Origin: Vibrio thalassae | GTDB lineage: Bacteria > Pseudomonadota > Gammaproteobacteria > Enterobacterales > Vibrionaceae | NCBI RefSeq assembly: GCF_900089835.1 | Contig: NZ_OANU01000011.1 | Location: 1-64,000, forward strand | Length of the DNA: 64,000 nucleotides | Reading direction: 5' to 3' | Shown here: piece after piece, positions 1 to 8,035 of the stretch | Numbering within the stretch: position 1 is the stretch's first letter | Layout of the letters: the number at the start of each line of letters is the position of its first letter | Position numbers and translations under genes: made by a program | The notes under the pieces: model-generated | Database searches by the model: none | Told to the model about the DNA's origin: nothing | The model's input: the letters and a program-made list of their open reading frames with translations, nothing else

Positions 1-138
1 TTCTAAATACTTATTCTTCCAATCGTGCAGAGTAGAGATATGCATACCTTCATTATCTGCAAACTCCCGCAAGGATAAACCACTTTCAACAAACCTGCGA
101 ATAGTTGCCTTCTTATGCTCTTCTGAATAACGCTTCAC
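1..138 (-). mobile_element. 5' end of an IS transposase OrfA (partial)
   Basis: An open frame of 46 codons runs from a GTG at 138 off the left edge. Its product begins VKRYSEEHKKATIRRF and continues with SLREFADNEGMHISTLHDW, which is the helix-turn-helix start typical of small transposase OrfA proteins of the IS3/IS66-like kind. Such proteins bind the terminal inverted repeats of their element. Only the N-terminal DNA-binding part is in the window, so the family and integrity cannot be settled. Start choice is uncertain. Confidence 0.6.
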
Positions 139-215
139 TTAATTAAACTTACCGCTCCCTGTTTTACTTTTATTGAGGATTAAGGGCGACAACTATCCTG
201 ACACAGGGGGGTTCA
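139..215 (-). repeat. Probable terminal region of the insertion sequence
   Basis: Upstream of the transposase start, the minus strand reads a short leader whose outer end is about GTGTCAGGATAGTTGTCGCC, preceded by a run of six C. This is where the element's terminal inverted repeat would lie. The other end and any target duplication are outside the window, so the boundary near 205-215 is inferred, not proven. Confidence 0.35.
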
Positions 216-326
216 TACGTGTTTCCTTGTAGTCGTGTTTCGCGAAACTTGTATTGCAACGATTTCGCGATAGCTAGTTAACTGATTCTTACAGTCATCT
301 ATCAGGTTCGTAGACCTAATGTACTG

Positions 327-953
327 TTATAGCTTAAAAGAATGGAGAGAGGCTCCGACTGTTTTTACTTTTATATGCTCTGGGAACTTGGCATTCAGCT
401 GCAAATGAGTAACGGACGCGTTGCCAATATCCAGTGTCGAGTAAAGCTTTGGATTGCGCCAATCTAAACCGAGAGTTTCCGCCAAGATCAGTCGAATCAC
501 CCCCCCATGAGCAACAACTAAGGTTGTCTGATTCGGCTCTGTTAGCTCCGTTAGGAAGCGCTGCCAATAGGCTAGTACGCGTTCTCTAAACTGAGCTAAT
601 GGTTCTGCGTTTGGAAAACAATGATTCATTGGGTCATTCCAAAACGGCTCGACAGTCATCCAATCCTCTCGACTCATACTATCAAATGGGACACCATCAA
701 AAGCGCCAAAGTTCATTTCTGCCAATTCATCAACATAAGTGGTATCAATGCCCATCGTTTGACTTACCATTCGCGCAAGTTTGGCACAGCGCTTAAGAGG
801 AGAAGCGCAGATGGTATGAATATCAATTTGGGTTGCGACTAAAGCTGAAACAATCTCCAGATGAACATTTTTAGCGACTTCGACATCAGTAACGCCATAC
901 AAGGCGGGGGCTCCCGATACCTTGCCGTGACGCATCAGTAAAATATTCTGCAT
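327..953 (-). CDS. cobC: Alpha-ribazole phosphatase CobC-like histidine phosphatase
   Basis: This 208-aa protein belongs to the histidine phosphatase (phosphoglycerate mutase-like) superfamily. The catalytic LMRHGK motif is at residues 5-10, and a second conserved block, VAHGGVIR, lies near residue 147. In cobalamin synthesis such a protein removes the phosphate from alpha-ribazole-5'-phosphate or from adenosylcobalamin-5'-phosphate in the cytoplasm. The specific assignment rests mainly on position: it is the last gene of a minus-strand run cobT-cobS-cobU-cobC and lies 28 bp after cobU. Taken alone it could be another phosphoglycerate mutase-like phosphatase. Confidence 0.85.
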   Translation of the reverse strand: MQNILLMRHGKVSGAPALYGVTDVEVAKNVHLEIVSALVATQIDIHTICASPLKRCAKLARMVSQTMGIDTTYVDELAEMNFGAFDGVPFDSMSREDWMTVEPFWNDPMNHCFPNAEPLAQFRERVLAYWQRFLTELTEPNQTTLVVAHGGVIRLILAETLGLDWRNPKLYSTLDIGNASVTHLQLNAKFPEHIKVKTVGASLHSFKL

Positions 954-981
954 GACGTTCCTTTGTTAACTCTCTTTGTCG

Positions 982-1518
982 TTACTTTAAAATCAGCGGC
1001 AAGCCCGCCGCGACAAACACCACTTTTTCTGCGATCTTTGCGATTTGTTGATTCATACGACCACCATTATCCACAAAAAGGCGAGACACTTGCCCCATAG
1101 GTACAATGCCCAAGCCAACCTCATTAGACACCACTATCACACGTGCTTGACATTGGTCTAAAGCCTTCACCAAAACGTTAATCTCTTCCATCAAACGCAG
1201 GTCATCACAGTCGTCAGTCAAATAGAAAATGTGGTTATTTAGCCACAAAGTTAGACAATCAATAAGTACTATATCCGACCTTGAGAACGTCGATAGTAAC
1301 GTTGCCAGCTCCAGAGGGCACTCCCACTCTTGCCAGCCAAGGCCACGTTGACTTCGGTGATGCGCAATCCGGGCGCTCATTTCTTCATCAATCGCCTCGG
1401 AGGTTGCTACATAATGTTTAGTCAGATTCTCACTATTGTTTATTAACTCAGCGACTCGATGTTCTGCAAAGCTTGATTTACCAGAGCGAGCACCACCTAA
1501 TATTAATTCTACAGACAC
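982..1518 (-). CDS. cobU: Adenosylcobinamide kinase / guanylyltransferase
   Basis: A 178-aa CobU-family enzyme. The Walker A loop GGARSGKSS is at residues 8-16, and HHRSQRGLGWQEWE matches the segment holding the guanylylated histidine in this family. It phosphorylates adenosylcobinamide and then transfers GMP from GTP, giving adenosylcobinamide-GDP for CobS. Translation starts at a GTG preceded by the purine-rich block GGAGGGGAGGA. It follows cobS by 10 bp, consistent with co-transcription. Length is normal for the family. Confidence 0.93.
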   Translation of the reverse strand: MSVELILGGARSGKSSFAEHRVAELINNSENLTKHYVATSEAIDEEMSARIAHHRSQRGLGWQEWECPLELATLLSTFSRSDIVLIDCLTLWLNNHIFYLTDDCDDLRLMEEINVLVKALDQCQARVIVVSNEVGLGIVPMGQVSRLFVDNGGRMNQQIAKIAEKVVFVAAGLPLILK

Positions 1519-1528
1519 TCCTCCCCTC

Positions 1529-2317
1529 CTATGACGCGATGTATGCTATTAAGATGAGATAGACCGAAAGTTCCATAAGTTGTTGGGCTGCACCCAGACA
1601 ATCACCGGTAAACCCTCCCAATCTCGCCATGAGCCAGCGCTTAAACCCTATTCGGAATAACACTGCCCAAATCACTAAAGTCACGGTGATTTGTCCCCCC
1701 CAATAAAGCGCGGGAATCAGCGCGCACACAGCAAGAAAAATCAGCTCTTTTGGGGTCTGTTGATTGGCTAGCGGTTTGCTTTTGCTCCCCTCAGGGTCAG
1801 ACACATACGGCATTGTTGAGATCAAAGAAGCGGCGACGCCGCGACTGAAAACATAAGCCAAGATGATAGCCGCAACAAAATGACTGTGATTAGCCAGTTC
1901 AACCAGAGCAACAAATTTAAGCAGTAATGCCATCACTAGGGTACTGACACCATAGGTACCAAGTCGGCTATCCTTCATGATAAGCAATCGTTTCTCGACA
2001 GTCATTCCACCGCCGATGCCGTCAGCCATGTCCGCCAGACCATCCTCGTGAAAAGCCCCCGTCAACAATAAGCTAAAGCCCATAGTAACAACAACGGCAA
2101 CAGGCACTGGCAGCACCATGCTCACGACAGAATAGCTGAGCGCACAAAGCCCACCGATAACCATTCCTACCAAAGCAAAATAACGGCCAGCTCGATTCAT
2201 TCGCTCCGTGGAATAGGGTGTGCTCTGGGGTATTGGTAGCCTTGAAAAGAAACTCAATGCAAGACAAAACAATTGCCATTGACACCGCCACCATGAGCGA
2301 GAAGTGATATCACTCAC
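1529..2317 (-). CDS. cobS: Adenosylcobinamide-GDP ribazoletransferase (cobalamin synthase)
   Basis: A 262-aa polytopic membrane protein of the CobS family. The conserved acidic segment [18 protein letters not shown] is near residues 87-104, followed by KDSRLGTYG. CobS joins alpha-ribazole to adenosylcobinamide-GDP at the inner membrane, the last joining step of cobalamin assembly. Its ATG overlaps the cobT stop in an ATGA arrangement, so translational coupling is likely. Length and hydrophobicity match the family. Confidence 0.93.
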   Translation of the reverse strand: MSDITSRSWWRCQWQLFCLALSFFSRLPIPQSTPYSTERMNRAGRYFALVGMVIGGLCALSYSVVSMVLPVPVAVVVTMGFSLLLTGAFHEDGLADMADGIGGGMTVEKRLLIMKDSRLGTYGVSTLVMALLLKFVALVELANHSHFVAAIILAYVFSRGVAASLISTMPYVSDPEGSKSKPLANQQTPKELIFLAVCALIPALYWGGQITVTLVIWAVLFRIGFKRWLMARLGGFTGDCLGAAQQLMELSVYLILIAYIAS

Positions 2318-3342
2318 ACGGTGACTCCTGCACTGTCAAAACTTGCCATCGAGTTGTAAAACTCAGCCGCGCATTTAATGATTGGATAAGCCAGTGCAGC
2401 GCCTGTACCTTCGCCCAATCGTAGCGATAAATCTAAGAGCGGCTTTGCATCAAACTGCTCCAAGACATAATGGTGTGCCGATTCCTGAGAAGTATGAGAA
2501 AACAGTAAAACATCGTCTACGCTTGGGTCTAATTTAGCGGCAATAAGCGCTGCGACAGAAACGATGAAACCATCGACCAATACAGGAATTTGTCGCTTTG
2601 ACGCTTCTAGGAAACCGCCCACCATATGGACAATTTCGAAACCGCCCACATGAGACAGGATTTCGGTTACTGATTTACCCTGTGCTCTATCGACCCCTCG
2701 TTGAACCAAGGCCAACTTCAATGCAAGCTGATCAGCGTTGATTCCAGTGCCAAGTCCTACACTTTGTTCTACTGGCAGCTCAGTAATCGCCGAGAGAAGC
2801 GCTGCTGCTGAACTGGTATTACCGATACCCATTTCACCAAACATGAGTAAATTCACCCCACTTTCAATCTTTGACGCAATAATGTTTCGCCCCGCGTCGA
2901 TACCTTTAGTGACTTGCTCTAACGTCATCGCTGGTTGTGAGGAGAAATCGTCCGTGCCATCCCCTAAACGACTCGACAATAGGGTCCCAGAGCTATCTGA
3001 AACTGACTCTAACATTCCGCAGTCGACAACATTGAAAGCGATATCGTTCGCACGGCAAAAACAGTTAATGGCAGCACCACCTGCAAGAAAATTCATTACC
3101 ATTTGTTGCGTCACCGCACTTGGTGCAATGCTCACACCTTGTGCAGCCACACCATGATCGCCGGCAAATACAATCACTATCGGATTCGATACATCGATAT
3201 GGGTAGCTAACTGACCTGAAGCGACACTTTGAATCTTCGCCAACTGAAAAGCTAACGTCTCAAGCTTTCCTAATGCCCCTACAGGCTTAGTCTTTTGGTC
3301 TATTCGGTTTTGAATAGACCGGTCAAAAGTATTCACTAACAT
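2314..3342 (-). CDS. cobT: Nicotinate-nucleotide--dimethylbenzimidazole phosphoribosyltransferase
   Basis: A 342-aa CobT-family enzyme that moves phosphoribose from nicotinate mononucleotide to dimethylbenzimidazole, making alpha-ribazole phosphate. Visible family blocks are [12 protein letters not shown] near residue 60, [16 protein letters not shown] near 167-182, and the C-terminal [10 protein letters not shown] segment carrying the catalytic Glu. It is the first gene of the cob run. No cobalamin-riboswitch B12 box was recognised upstream, so the operon may not be B12-switched. Corrin-ring genes are absent here, which suits a salvage role. Confidence 0.95.
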   Translation of the reverse strand: MLVNTFDRSIQNRIDQKTKPVGALGKLETLAFQLAKIQSVASGQLATHIDVSNPIVIVFAGDHGVAAQGVSIAPSAVTQQMVMNFLAGGAAINCFCRANDIAFNVVDCGMLESVSDSSGTLLSSRLGDGTDDFSSQPAMTLEQVTKGIDAGRNIIASKIESGVNLLMFGEMGIGNTSSAAALLSAITELPVEQSVGLGTGINADQLALKLALVQRGVDRAQGKSVTEILSHVGGFEIVHMVGGFLEASKRQIPVLVDGFIVSVAALIAAKLDPSVDDVLLFSHTSQESAHHYVLEQFDAKPLLDLSLRLGEGTGAALAYPIIKCAAEFYNSMASFDSAGVTV

Positions 3343-3526
3343 AATGTCCTTAATTTATGATTCCATTGACTCTAACTCGTTGCCAAAATATAAAAAAAGT
3401 TGCACTGAAGCCAATGAGCTATACTTAGATTTCACCTAGTGTACTTATTAGGGGATCACAAACCAACTATAGATCTCGACCAAATCTTGGAAGCAAAGCC
3501 TGAAGGACACCTTATCAAGCCAAGAT

Positions 3527-3538
3527 GTTATCGATAAC
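3527..3538. promoter_or_regulatory. 12-bp perfect dyad GTTATCGATAAC
   Basis: A perfect 12-bp palindrome lies in the space between cobT (minus) and the mini-ORF at 3622 (plus). Its binding protein is unknown. At this length chance occurrence is possible. Confidence 0.25.
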
Positions 3539-3621
3539 CGTATATTGAAAAGAGGGGGGGTTGAGTTAAATCATGCTGGGTGATACGTAAGACAACATCA
3601 CAATGAAGTGAGGAGAGAGTA

Positions 3622-3708
3622 ATGTTTACCAATCAAAGAGCTCCGTCTAAAAAAAGACAACAAAATAGTAACAAGAAACGTCGTAATGTCCCTTTAGCAC
3701 TAACGTGA
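3622..3708 (+). CDS. 28-aa strongly basic mini-protein
   Basis: A short frame starts at ATG 3622 behind AGGAGAGAGTA, an excellent ribosome-binding site at normal spacing, and ends at TGA 3706-3708. The product begins MFTNQRAPSKKRQQ; about a third of its residues are Lys or Arg (a KKRR run at 18-21) and it has no Cys or acidic residue. A clean intrinsic terminator follows 29 bp later, so the locus looks like a complete small transcription unit. I do not recognise a family. Nucleic-acid or ribosome binding would fit the charge but is only a guess. Confidence 0.55.
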   Translation: MFTNQRAPSKKRQQNSNKKRRNVPLALT

Positions 3709-3736
3709 CCAAATTACTTAACTCTAGTCAAACAAC

Positions 3737-3768
3737 AAAGCCCTTTACCATGCGATAGAGGGCTTTTA
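3737..3768 (+). terminator. Intrinsic terminator after the basic mini-ORF
   Basis: AAAGCCCT (3737-3744) pairs with AGGGCTTT (3759-3766) across a 14-nt loop and runs into T residues. It ends the mini-gene and may also serve the convergent 99-aa gene. Confidence 0.8.
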
Positions 3769-3793
3769 TACATCGGTAGCTTTGTGATGTAAT

Positions 3794-4093
3794 TTAGACT
3801 TCTTGAGTGTCAACTGAGAGCTGAAGCTCCGCGAACAGCTGTGCCAAACCATCGTCTGAAAACATTGGTTTGGTTTTATGACAAGTGGCACAGTTACTCC
3901 GATTTCCATCACACGATTGGCGTATCAAAATGTCCTCTAGATTACGAGTACCTTGTTTACAATCGTGCTCAACAGTTCTAAAGATGTGGCACGTGTCCTC
4001 ATTAGATAGGTCGGCTAATCCAACAATCGAAACTCCTTGCAACTTCGCAAGCACAAGAAGCTCTTCTATCTTCTGTTTCAATTCTTGATCCAT
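3794..4093 (-). CDS. Cys-rich 99-aa protein of unknown function with a CxxCH motif
   Basis: This short soluble protein has an N-terminal amphipathic stretch (MDQELKQKIEELLVLAKLQG) and a Cys-rich second half containing DTCHIF, HDCKQG, QSCDG and NCATCHKTKP. CATCH fits the c-type haem motif CxxCH, but no signal peptide is visible. Metal or Fe-S binding, or structural zinc, is therefore at least as likely. I do not recognise the family. A LuxR/HapR-type dyad lies 89 bp upstream of its ATG, suggesting quorum control. Confidence 0.7.
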   Translation of the reverse strand: MDQELKQKIEELLVLAKLQGVSIVGLADLSNEDTCHIFRTVEHDCKQGTRNLEDILIRQSCDGNRSNCATCHKTKPMFSDDGLAQLFAELQLSVDTQEV

Positions 4094-4181
4094 ATTATTA
4101 TCCTAGCTCTAACGTACTTTATCTGTCTAAATATTAAAGTTTTATCTTTATATTAGACTAGATATTCTTTACTCACCTAGA

Positions 4182-4196
4182 TTGATAAATTTATCA
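4182..4196. promoter_or_regulatory. LuxR/HapR/SmcR-type quorum-sensing box
   Basis: TTGATAAATTTATCA contains the perfect 14-bp palindrome TGATAAATTTATCA. It equals the core of the published V. harveyi LuxR / V. cholerae HapR consensus as I recall it. It sits 89 bp from the Cys-rich gene's start and about 510 bp from the sigma gene's start. Confidence 0.65.
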
Positions 4197-4533
4197 CACC
4201 CACAAATTACAAATCCATCATTAACTCGCACAATGAAAATGTAATCTTTTCGAGTCATACTCGTATCTCAAACCTGCAAGAACGACAAATAAACCACTAT
4301 AAAAAGTTTAATTAACAGCAATGCATGTGAAATAACGGGAGACGGCTAGATTAAGAACTTTGCGTCCGATTTGTCTTGCTAGGGGCATCTAACAACGCAT
4401 GTACTTCAAGTGAAATTAGGTTTTAAATAAACATCAATTCCCAATAATAATCATAACGTTAAGAAGCCAATTTCAACCTATCCCGTCAAGAAAATTCTGA
4501 CAACAAGTTGTTTACCCACAAACAAAGACGTGT

Positions 4534-4548
4534 AACAAATTTATCAAA
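4534..4548. promoter_or_regulatory. Second, half-perfect LuxR-type site
   Basis: AACAAATTTATCAAA has one perfect half (AAATTTATCAA) of the LuxR core and a degenerate other half. It lies about 155 bp upstream of the sigma-factor start, a plausible activator position. Being AT-rich, it could arise by chance. Confidence 0.35.
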
Positions 4549-4703
4549 GAAATTAAGCCTCTCATTTGTTAACATCATATTGCGTAAATACCTCTTCCCT
4601 GTTGCAAATTATAGTAATTTATGATGAAAATACCAATTTCATAGAAAATAAAAATAACCACTAAAAATACTTATTCATTACAAACAGTTGGAAAGGGATA
4701 GAT

Positions 4704-5588
4704 ATGAGAGTAGTTAAGGAAAAAAGCGTCCATACAGCGTCAAGTAAAGATGTATCCCTAAATATTGGTGTCACTTATTTCAAAGAGGTTGCAGGACACA
4801 ACCTTTTAAGCGCGGAGGACGAACGACATATTGCAAGAAAAGCCCGCTCGGGTGATACGTTGGCGAGGCAACATCTCATCAACTCCAACCTTAGGTTGGT
4901 GATTAGGACTGCAAAACGCTATTCAAATAGGGGCCTTGATTTCTATGATCTTATCAATGAGGGTAACATTGGGCTGATTCAAGCCGTCGACAAATTTGAC
5001 CCAGAGTTAGGCTATCGCTTTTCTACATACGCGGTCTGGTGGATTCAACAAGCGATCGACCGTGCGATAATGAACCAGGGACGAACTATTCGTGTACCCG
5101 TTCACGTGACCAAACAGATACGCGAATGCAGCAAAGCCGCACATGAACTGCGAAAAGAGGGAAATCACGAACCCACCTCCGCCGAGATAGCAGAGCGCAC
5201 GGGGCGAGCACCGGATGAGGTCAGTAAATTGCTGAAGCTGTCTGAACAATCCTTATCATTGGATAACGGTTGGGATGAGGACGGTGATCAGAAAGATCAC
5301 TTGCAAACCATCGATGATGACGATGTGTTTGAGCTTCCGGAGCAAGATATTGTGACTCAAAACCTGAATAAAGCGCTCATTGGTTTAGTCGATAGTTTAC
5401 CTGATAAGCAGCGCGTCATTCTACATCACCGCTTTGGGTTGCTTGACGATGATCCAAAGACGTTAGAAGAAGTGGGTGAAATTGTCGGCGTTACTCGCGA
5501 GCGCGTACGTCAGATACAAAAAAGTGCCACGGAAACGCTTCGAGATAAACTGAAACGACAAAATCTAACTCGAGCAGAAATTGATTAA
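4704..5588 (+). CDS. RpoS-family alternative sigma factor (RpoX/RpoQ-like)
   Basis: A 294-aa group 2 sigma-70 factor. Region 2 is clear ([19 protein letters not shown], then [19 protein letters not shown] and [13 protein letters not shown]). Region 3 spans about residues 125-180, and region 4 has [19 protein letters not shown] with [20 protein letters not shown]. It lacks the long N-terminal region of RpoD and is somewhat shorter than RpoS. The true rpoS normally sits beside nlpD, absent here, so this is a second RpoS-like factor of the type called RpoX or RpoQ in vibrios. The start follows GGAAAGGGATAGAT. Upstream LuxR-type boxes fit quorum-controlled expression. Confidence 0.85.
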   Translation: MRVVKEKSVHTASSKDVSLNIGVTYFKEVAGHNLLSAEDERHIARKARSGDTLARQHLINSNLRLVIRTAKRYSNRGLDFYDLINEGNIGLIQAVDKFDPELGYRFSTYAVWWIQQAIDRAIMNQGRTIRVPVHVTKQIRECSKAAHELRKEGNHEPTSAEIAERTGRAPDEVSKLLKLSEQSLSLDNGWDEDGDQKDHLQTIDDDDVFELPEQDIVTQNLNKALIGLVDSLPDKQRVILHHRFGLLDDDPKTLEEVGEIVGVTRERVRQIQKSATETLRDKLKRQNLTRAEID

Positions 5589-5628
5589 TTTCGCTTCTAT
5601 CACAGCATGTTAGCTCAACATTTACTAT

Positions 5629-5665
5629 AGTCCCATTTACCATTAGGTTCATGGGACTTTTCTTT
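5629..5665 (+). terminator. Intrinsic terminator of the sigma-factor gene
   Basis: AGTCCCAT (5629-5636) pairs with ATGGGACT (5651-5658) over a 14-nt loop and is followed by TTTTCTTT. The ATG inside its right arm is therefore unlikely to be the start of the next gene. Confidence 0.85.
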
Positions 5666-6349
5666 ATGTCAATAAGTTACAATGCCATCATTGCGGGCGC
5701 ATCTGGATTAGTAGGAAGCAAACTGCTGACACTATTAGAGCAAACCAAGCATATTGAAACCGTTTACGCATTGTGTCGTTCCCCCTTAGATACACACTCC
5801 TCAAAAACGATCCAGTTAATGGATGGGGCACTAAGAGTGACAAAGTGGGAAGACTCCTCGCCTACCCCTACTCTTGGCTTTATCTGCCTCGGCACGACCC
5901 GTAAACAAGCCGGCAGCAAAGCAGCGCTAGAAAAAGTAGATTACGATCTTGTCTGTGACGTAGCCCAAACCATGAAGATGATTGGTGTAACGCGTATTGC
6001 TGTTGTGTCAAGTTTGGGAGCCTCGCCACGCTCTCTTTCACATTACCTAAAATGCAAAGGACGAGTTGAGCGACGTATCGAGAGCATGGGGTTCGACCAC
6101 GTTGTCTTTGTTCGACCTGGACCACTCGCAGGCAGAGAAAAACAGATCCGATCAGATGAAGTAGTTGTGCAAAAGATATCCAGCTTCTTATCACCTCTCA
6201 TGCTCGGCCCGCTTAGATCCTACGCTCCTATCCCCGCAGAGTCTGTTGCTCAAGCGATGCTCTATAGCGTAATTGAACATCATGATGCGAATCGCGTCGT
6301 ATTAAATTCTGCAAACATGTTGGATATGCTTTCTAGTTATCAAACGTAG
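5666..6349 (+). CDS. NAD(P)-binding Rossmann-fold oxidoreductase-like protein
   Basis: This protein of about 227 aa has an N-terminal dinucleotide-binding loop (IIAGASGLVGSKLL) and resembles atypical short-chain dehydrogenases of the NAD(P)H-binding/HTATIP2-like group. Later blocks are GFICLGTTRKQAGS, VSSLGASPRS and VRPGPLAGRE. The residue after VSSLGAS is followed by YLKCKGRVE, matching the YxxxK catalytic pair. An ATG at 5651 lies in the preceding terminator, so I start at 5666, although no strong ribosome site is visible. Substrate unknown. Confidence 0.8.
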   Translation: MSISYNAIIAGASGLVGSKLLTLLEQTKHIETVYALCRSPLDTHSSKTIQLMDGALRVTKWEDSSPTPTLGFICLGTTRKQAGSKAALEKVDYDLVCDVAQTMKMIGVTRIAVVSSLGASPRSLSHYLKCKGRVERRIESMGFDHVVFVRPGPLAGREKQIRSDEVVVQKISSFLSPLMLGPLRSYAPIPAESVAQAMLYSVIEHHDANRVVLNSANMLDMLSSYQT

Positions 6350-6506
6350 CTCGGTTATATATTAAACAGCATATAACAAATTGCTCTAACTAATGACATT
6401 AATTTATTGTTAACGATTACAACAGATCGGTACTTTAGCCATCTACACTTCTAATTCCCTTATTCTAAATAAGGGTTACACGTCAGATGGATAAAAGGAT
6501 ACGTCA

Positions 6507-7874
6507 ATGTCAATTGCGGTTGTCGCAGCGCTAGCGATATTTTTAGGCATACTCTATTTTTTGTATGGGCAACAACAAAAGAAGCACACTCTGTCGCGCC
6601 TTGTGTTGTTCGGTTTGGTTCTAGGTAGTGCATTCGGACTAGGATTACAACTACTACTTGGTGAAGGTCATGCGGCCGTTTCTGAAACCCTTGAATGGGT
6701 TAACGTTGTGGGACGTGGCTACGTTGGTCTTCTTAAAATGATCATCATGCCTTTGGTATTAGTGTCTATGATCGCCGCTGTGGTAAAACTAGAAAAAGGC
6801 GGCTCTTTAGGCAAAATCAGCGGCCTAACAATTTCAGTGCTGCTTGCTACCACTGCGGTATCAGCACTTATCGGTATTGCCGTGACTCAAGCGTTTGGTT
6901 TAAGTGCCGAAGGACTCACAGAAGGCGCGCGTGAAACCGCACGCATCGCTGTACTAGAGAGTCGTGTAGACCGTGTAAGCGATCTCACTATTCCACAAAT
7001 GCTTGTCAGCTTTATTCCAACCAATCCATTTGTCGACCTAACCGGTGCCCGCTCTACTTCTATTATCGCTGTCGTTATTTTTGGTGTCCTTACCGGTATC
7101 GCTGCACGAAAAGTGATGGCCGAAAAAGAAGAGCTTGAGTCACCGATCCGCACTTTTGTCGATGCAACTCAATCTGTTGTTATGCGCCTAGTAAAAATGA
7201 TTATGGCGTTAACGCCTTATGGCATTGCGGCTCTAATGGCGAAAGTTGTCGCGACGTCAAGTGCCGGTGACATCTTAAATCTACTTGGTTTTATCGTCGC
7301 CTCTTACTTAGCCATTTTCTTAATGTTCTTAATTCACGGTTTCTTGGTCTCACTTGTTGGCGTAAGTCCGAAAGAATATTTCCAGAAGATTTGGCCAGTA
7401 CTAACTTTTGCGTTCTCATCTCGAAGCTCTGCTGCGACCATCCCATTGAACGTAGAAGCACAGGTTACCAAACTCAACGTACCACCAGCTATCGCTAACT
7501 TGTCAGCATCATTTGGCGCGACAATTGGACAAAATGGTTGTGCCGGTATTTACCCTGCAATGTTGGCAGTTATGGTTGCTCCTACCGTTGGTATCGATCC
7601 GATGGACATTAATTTTATTCTGTCGCTAGTTGCCATTATTGCTATTAGCTCTTTTGGTATCGCGGGTGTCGGCGGCGGCGCCACGTTTGCTGCCCTTATC
7701 GTACTTCCTGCAATGGGGTTACCCGTTACTATCGCCGCGTTGCTTATTTCCATCGAACCATTGATAGATATGGCGCGAACGGCGCTTAATGTCTCTGGTG
7801 CAATGACAGCAGGTACCATTACTAGTCGACTACTGAAAAACAAGCAACCCGAGCTTACGCGGGCAAACACATAA
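6507..7874 (+). CDS. tcyP: L-cystine:cation symporter
   Basis: A 455-aa member of the dicarboxylate/amino acid:cation symporter family with about eight to ten membrane segments. The hairpin segment SSRSSAATIPLN and the block ASFGATIGQNGCAGIYPAML closely match TcyP (YdjN) rather than GltP or DctA. TcyP imports L-cystine across the inner membrane for sulfur nutrition. It stands alone, with its own terminator. Start at ATG 6507 follows AAAAGGATACGTCA. Confidence 0.88.
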   Translation: MSIAVVAALAIFLGILYFLYGQQQKKHTLSRLVLFGLVLGSAFGLGLQLLLGEGHAAVSETLEWVNVVGRGYVGLLKMIIMPLVLVSMIAAVVKLEKGGSLGKISGLTISVLLATTAVSALIGIAVTQAFGLSAEGLTEGARETARIAVLESRVDRVSDLTIPQMLVSFIPTNPFVDLTGARSTSIIAVVIFGVLTGIAARKVMAEKEELESPIRTFVDATQSVVMRLVKMIMALTPYGIAALMAKVVATSSAGDILNLLGFIVASYLAIFLMFLIHGFLVSLVGVSPKEYFQKIWPVLTFAFSSRSSAATIPLNVEAQVTKLNVPPAIANLSASFGATIGQNGCAGIYPAMLAVMVAPTVGIDPMDINFILSLVAIIAISSFGIAGVGGGATFAALIVLPAMGLPVTIAALLISIEPLIDMARTALNVSGAMTAGTITSRLLKNKQPELTRANT

Positions 7875-7896
7875 TAACCAACCAAACACTCTCGCG

Positions 7897-7923
7897 AGCG
7901 GCTCTAACAGGGCCGCTTTTTTA
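7897..7923 (+). terminator. Intrinsic terminator of tcyP
   Basis: AGCGGC (7897-7902) pairs with GCCGCT (7912-7917), with additional C/G pairing inside, followed by a run of T. Confidence 0.85.
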
Positions 7924-7949
7924 TTATTGATTTCAGGCATTTAAAAATC

Positions 7950-7969
7950 ATTTCGACAATTGTCGAAAT
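7950..7969. promoter_or_regulatory. Perfect 20-bp palindrome upstream of the Cys-rich permease
   Basis: ATTTCGACAATTGTCGAAAT is an uninterrupted 20-bp perfect dyad located 66 bp before the permease ATG. It is not followed by a T-run, so an operator is more likely than a terminator. The cognate regulator is not encoded next to it. Confidence 0.6.
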
Positions 7970-8035
7970 AAATATTGATCTCAGACCAAATATTTTTATA
8001 ATTCTAAATATATCGAATAATTGGAAATGACTACT

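Larger units (their letters stand above)
4094..4703. other. Long AT-rich divergent regulatory region
   Basis: This 610-bp stretch separates the Cys-rich gene (minus) from the sigma-factor gene (plus). It contains no credible ORF. It holds one perfect LuxR-type dyad and one half-perfect copy, listed separately. Its length suggests complex regulation or an unrecognised small RNA. Confidence 0.6.

Noticed and set aside
237..248. Palindrome GTTTCGCGAAAC near the IS end
   Set aside because: It is only 12 bp and not positioned at a clear promoter; I could not assign a role.
3343..3621. Cobalamin riboswitch upstream of cobT
   Set aside because: I looked for the B12 box and the conserved GGGAA-type core on the minus strand and found neither.
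4094..4703. Hidden gene in the 610-bp region before the sigma factor
   Set aside because: All frames are short and AT-rich without ribosome sites; only regulatory motifs are supported.
5651..5665. ATG 5651 as the start of the NAD(P)-binding protein
   Set aside because: This ATG is within the right arm of the sigma-factor terminator; ATG 5666 is preferred.
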